Assembly (NCBI RefSeq): GCF_020025155.1
Contig: NZ_CP073751.1
Location: 2,979,167-3,043,166, forward strand
Direction: 5' to 3'
DNA length: 64,000 nt
From: Halopseudomonas nanhaiensis
GTDB taxonomy: Bacteria; Pseudomonadota; Gammaproteobacteria; Pseudomonadales; Pseudomonadaceae
The translations under genes and the position numbers were made by a program. Below the pieces are notes generated by a model. That model made no database searches. It was not told the origin of the DNA and was given only the letters and a program-made list of their open reading frames with translations. Shown here piece after piece: positions 61,495 through 64,000 of this stretch; within the stretch, counting starts at the first letter, position 1; each line of letters starts with the position of its first letter.

Positions 61495-62774
61495 CCGCTC
61501 CAGGCCATCTGGTCGGCTTCGGCGTCAGTCAATCGCACGTTGCCTGCCGTGAACGATTCGAGGTCGATACCGTGGGATCCGTCTACCAGAACCTTGCTAA
61601 TCCAGTAGCGAGGCCCTGCGCCGGCGCCCGATGAGGCAGCCAGATCCACCACGACCTGCTCGATAGGCCGCTTGTTCTCGTCACGCACCAGCGCGATCTT
61701 GGGCAACAGCCGGTGCATCGGGTCCACCGACAGCACTACCCCCACTTCACCGGTATTCATTTCCACCAGCGAGCCGGGCGGATAGATGCCAATGCACTCG
61801 ATGAAATTGACCACCAGCTTCTCGTCGAACTGGGTTCCGCGGTTGTTGTACAGGATCTTCAATGCTTCGGCCGAGCTGTGGCTGCCACTGTAACAACGGC
61901 TACTGGTGATGGCGTCGTAGGCATCCACCACGGTGATCGCCCGAATGTAGAAATCCAGCGAACTGGCAGGGAGGCGGCAGGGGTACCCTGTGCCATCGAG
62001 GCGCTCATGGTGGCTGTAGGCGACCCGGATGACCTCGGGCGGCATGTTCGGGTCCTTGGCGAGTTCGTCACGACCGAACACCGGATGCAACTTGATATGA
62101 GCGAATTCCTCGGGCGTGAGGCGCCCGGGCTTGTTCAGAATATCCTGATCCAGATCCATCTTGCCCACGTCATGCATCATGCCGCACAGACCAAGCAGTT
62201 CCAGATGCTTGATTCCCAGGCCCATGTGTCGACCGAGCGCCATCGCCTGAATACCCACATTCAGACAATGCTCGGCGGTGTACTGATCGACATGCTTGAT
62301 CCGGGTAAGCCACAACAACGCAGAGGGATTGCGCACGATCGAGTCCAGGCATGGTCGGACAGCCGCAAGCATGCGCCGGGCATCGAGCGTCTCGCCACTG
62401 CAGACGTGGTCGAGCATCGCTCGGACTTCGCGGAACGACTGGCGGTAGCTGCGATTGGCATTGGCGATCTCGGTCTCGATCGACGACGAGATTCTGTAGC
62501 TGGCTTGTGGTTTGCGCGGTTGCGAGACAGAGGGCGTCAGCAACAGATCGCGGGTCATGATGCGCGTCTTGACGACATCGATAAGCACGAAATCGCAGAG
62601 GTTCTTCAGTGCGAAGAGGTCATCGGGATCCTCCAGCATGAAGCCCTGAAATAGAAAGGGGGTTTCCAGCCAGTCGCGGTCCAGTTCGGAGACGTACATC
62701 CCGAGCTGGAGCTGAGAAGTCGGCACCTTCAATGTTTGCAGCTGCTGAATCGATTGGGACATCTTGAACACCAT
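61491..62774 (-). CDS. HD-GYP domain protein with DUF3391 N-terminus
   Basis: A 427-residue protein. The N-terminal DUF3391 (about 12-90: VPTSQLQLGMYVSELDRDW, FVLIDVVKTRI) is common before HD-GYP domains. The HD-GYP domain (about 150-350) has HCLNVGIQAMALGRH, MHDVGKMDL with the metal HD pair and SHHERLDGTGYP with the GYP motif, all intact. It is probably a cyclic-di-GMP phosphodiesterase. The tail-to-tail stop overlap with the LOV gene and the palindrome upstream place it in the possible light-response module. Confidence 0.92.
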   Translation of the reverse strand: MVFKMSQSIQQLQTLKVPTSQLQLGMYVSELDRDWLETPFLFQGFMLEDPDDLFALKNLCDFVLIDVVKTRIMTRDLLLTPSVSQPRKPQASYRISSSIETEIANANRSYRQSFREVRAMLDHVCSGETLDARRMLAAVRPCLDSIVRNPSALLWLTRIKHVDQYTAEHCLNVGIQAMALGRHMGLGIKHLELLGLCGMMHDVGKMDLDQDILNKPGRLTPEEFAHIKLHPVFGRDELAKDPNMPPEVIRVAYSHHERLDGTGYPCRLPASSLDFYIRAITVVDAYDAITSSRCYSGSHSSAEALKILYNNRGTQFDEKLVVNFIECIGIYPPGSLVEMNTGEVGVVLSVDPMHRLLPKIALVRDENKRPIEQVVVDLAASSGAGAGPRYWISKVLVDGSHGIDLESFTAGNVRLTDAEADQMAWSG

Positions 62775-62970
62775 CGGCCATCCGTGAACTCTGCGGTACC
62801 AGAGAACAAAGACTGCGACTATCTGAAAAGTTCCAGTACGCAGACGGACGGGATTCGTAGCTGATCGGGAGCTCGAAAAGCGGGCTCACTGATGTTGTTA
62901 TGATGGCATTTAACGCGAAGATGAAGCGTGGTGGGAAGGGCAAAAACGACAAAAGGTCGGAGAAAGGGTT
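62775..62970. other. Leader region upstream of the HD-GYP gene
   Basis: No open frame with a ribosome site. It presumably holds the HD-GYP promoter; TATGATGGC at 62898-62906 is on the other strand. No clear minus-strand -10/-35 pair was found by eye. Confidence 0.35.
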
Positions 62971-63013
62971 AAAAAGCTCCGATAGCCTGAAGTGGGGAAA
63001 GCGGCTATCGGAG
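62971..63013 (-). terminator. Intrinsic terminator, minus strand
   Basis: CTCCGATAGCC (62977-62987) and GGCTATCGGAG (63003-63013) form a perfect 11-bp stem with a 15-base loop. On the minus strand it is followed by CTTTTTAA. It lies about 75 bp past the LitR-type gene's stop, so it could end that transcript or a short RNA begun at the palindrome. Confidence 0.85.
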
Positions 63014-63029
63014 TGCGCAGCGGTTTATG

Positions 63030-63064
63030 TGTACAGATACTATACGACGTATAGCATCTGTACA
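63030..63064. promoter_or_regulatory. 35-bp near-perfect palindrome, LitR/CarH-type operator candidate
   Basis: Two 17-base arms face each other around the A at 63047 with a single mismatch. Each arm begins TGTACAGAT and ends CTATACG. On each strand TGTACA is followed after 12 bases by CGTATA, which is close to the TGTACA-N12-TGTAYA form I recall for LitR-type boxes. On the minus strand TTGTAC and TAGTAT, 17 bases apart, could be promoter boxes inside the dyad. It lies 25 bp beyond the regulator's stop and 256 bp before the HD-GYP start. Confidence 0.65.
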
Positions 63065-63089
63065 AGTCCGCCCTGCATTTCTTTTACAG

Positions 63090-64000
63090 TTATACGTCCA
63101 GACGTCCTGCCAGAAGGGATCGGGTCTTGCCAATCAGGGCCTGGCCCGGATCGCCCAGACAGGCGATACCCATATCTTCCAGGTCCTGCTGATGCAACTG
63201 GCACACCGGGCCAGCCATCGCCAACGGACAGTCGAGCGCTCTCTCCAGCCGCGGCAGCCGTTTCCTGAGAACGTCCACATCCAGCGAGCGGCTACCAAGC
63301 AATACCACTGCGGCCGAACCAGAGCGTTGAGACGCGAGGTGTATGTCGGGAAATGACGGGACCATCGGCAGCACACTGACATTGCAGCCTGCCTCGCTGA
63401 TACAGGCGGCCGCCAGCATGATGTCCAGCTCCCGCAGGGGACCGGGCAGGCACGTCAGCAATACCGTAGGCGCGCCTTCCAGCACGTAACCGACGCGCTG
63501 GGAGAGACGCATCCGCAGGAAGCCATCGAAGAACGACCACTGGGGCGACGTACCCGGTGCCGCCTGGCCATGCAGACGCCGCCACACCGGCAGGAGCACG
63601 CTGTTGATGACGACCGGTAGCGGATAGGCGGAAAACACCTGACCATACACCCGGTCCAGAGCCGACAGGTTGAACTGCCCCACCGCTTCCCACAACCGAT
63701 CCTGCCAGGGCTGCATGTCGTCGGAAAGAGGCGCATCCACAAGCTGCATCGGCCGGGTGGGACGCCGCGTTTCCGGGGGCGGCGTCTGTCGGTCGATGAT
63801 CGACCCAACCTTGCTGACCGCCACGCCGCGCTCGATCCACGCGGTTACGGCGCGGACCCGCTCTATGTCGGCCATCGAATACAAACGGTGTCCACTTTCC
63901 GTGCGGTGCGGAACAAGCAACCCATATCGGCGTTCCCAGGCGCGCAACGTGACCGGATTGACCCCTGTCAGCCGAGAAACTTCACGGATCGGGTAAAGCT
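63090..64000 (-). CDS. MerR-family regulator of the LitR/CarH type, B12-site lacking, cut by the window edge
   Basis: The frame is open to the right edge, giving over 300 residues; the true start is outside. The visible N-terminus LYPIREVSRLTGVNPVTLRAWERRYGL is the MerR HTH, with the wing HRTESGHRLYSMADIERVRAV. After a linker there is a four-helix domain (about 100-190) and a Rossmann-like C-terminal domain. Where cobalamin-binding CarH/LitR have DxHxxG, this protein reads RELDIML, so the B12 histidine is absent. That matches the class II LitR of pseudomonads, which work with a LOV protein. The short frame starting MRAWERRYG is an artefact. Confidence 0.85.
   Translation of the reverse strand, partial: LYPIREVSRLTGVNPVTLRAWERRYGLLVPHRTESGHRLYSMADIERVRAVTAWIERGVAVSKVGSIIDRQTPPPETRRPTRPMQLVDAPLSDDMQPWQDRLWEAVGQFNLSALDRVYGQVFSAYPLPVVINSVLLPVWRRLHGQAAPGTSPQWSFFDGFLRMRLSQRVGYVLEGAPTVLLTCLPGPLRELDIMLAAACISEAGCNVSVLPMVPSFPDIHLASQRSGSAAVVLLGSRSLDVDVLRKRLPRLERALDCPLAMAGPVCQLHQQDLEDMGIACLGDPGQALIGKTRSLLAGRLDV

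Noticed and set aside
62900-63268. A 122-codon plus-strand frame across the palindrome and terminator
   Set aside because: Its sequence crosses the terminator hairpin and the 35-bp dyad and enters the antisense of the LitR-type gene, with no ribosome site. The repeats explain it better.

Overview
The window is a contiguous piece of a moderately high-GC gammaproteobacterial chromosome. Gene content and order point to Pseudomonas sensu lato (Pseudomonadaceae): purL-mltF-tadA, the mla-ibaG-murA-hisGDC block ending at algW, the kdsD-kdsC-lptCAB-rpoN-hpf-ptsN-rapZ-ptsO block, bioBFHCD, rhlB, and a short LOV protein of the P. putida SB1 type. I could not run a search, so genus and species stay open. 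No rRNA, tRNA, CRISPR array, prophage or insertion sequence was seen.

Layout. 1-3.9 kb: accessory genes (a truncated exported protein, PaiB-like flavoprotein, ion channel, Asp/Glu racemase-family protein, GNAT acetyltransferase, small membrane protein). 3.9-6.9 kb: an AT-richer stretch of small, co-oriented genes that looks like a decaying integron cassette array without an integrase in view. It has one convincing attC site (6513-6572), a second probable one (6045-6131) and a methyltransferase pseudogene. 7.3-13.5 kb: purL, mltF, tadA. 13.5-16.8 kb: the sulfate activation genes cysD and cysNC, split by a four-helix-bundle gene sitting between heptamer repeats. 17-26.9 kb: a Nif3-like protein, algW, then on the minus strand hisC, hisD, hisG, murA, ibaG and mlaB-mlaF. 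27-34 kb: the plus-strand envelope/sigma-54/nitrogen-PTS cluster. 34.1-38.4 kb: pmbA, darP and a two-gene egtD-egtB unit. 38.5-49.3 kb: two large acyl-CoA dehydrogenases bracketing the biotin operon, comF and srkA. 49.4-58.8 kb: an MscK-like channel, efpL, an esterase, rhlB, a coiled-coil lipoprotein, a PhoH/PIN protein and yaaA. 58.8-64 kb: an aldolase-II protein, a Crp/Fnr regulator, a flavodoxin, a short LOV photoreceptor, an HD-GYP protein and a LitR/CarH-like MerR regulator that runs off the right edge.

How it fits together. Most of the window is housekeeping: purines, histidine, biotin, sulfate activation, and outer-membrane lipid asymmetry (Mla) beside LPS synthesis and transport (Kds/Lpt). 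The parts most worth a second look are (a) the cassette-like region with attC sites; (b) a family of at least six intergenic elements made of inverted 7-bp tandem repeats, one of which carries a four-helix-bundle gene inside the cys locus; and (c) the right-hand end, where a LOV photoreceptor, a B12-less LitR-type regulator and an HD-GYP protein cluster around a near-perfect 35-bp palindrome that is followed at once by an intrinsic terminator.
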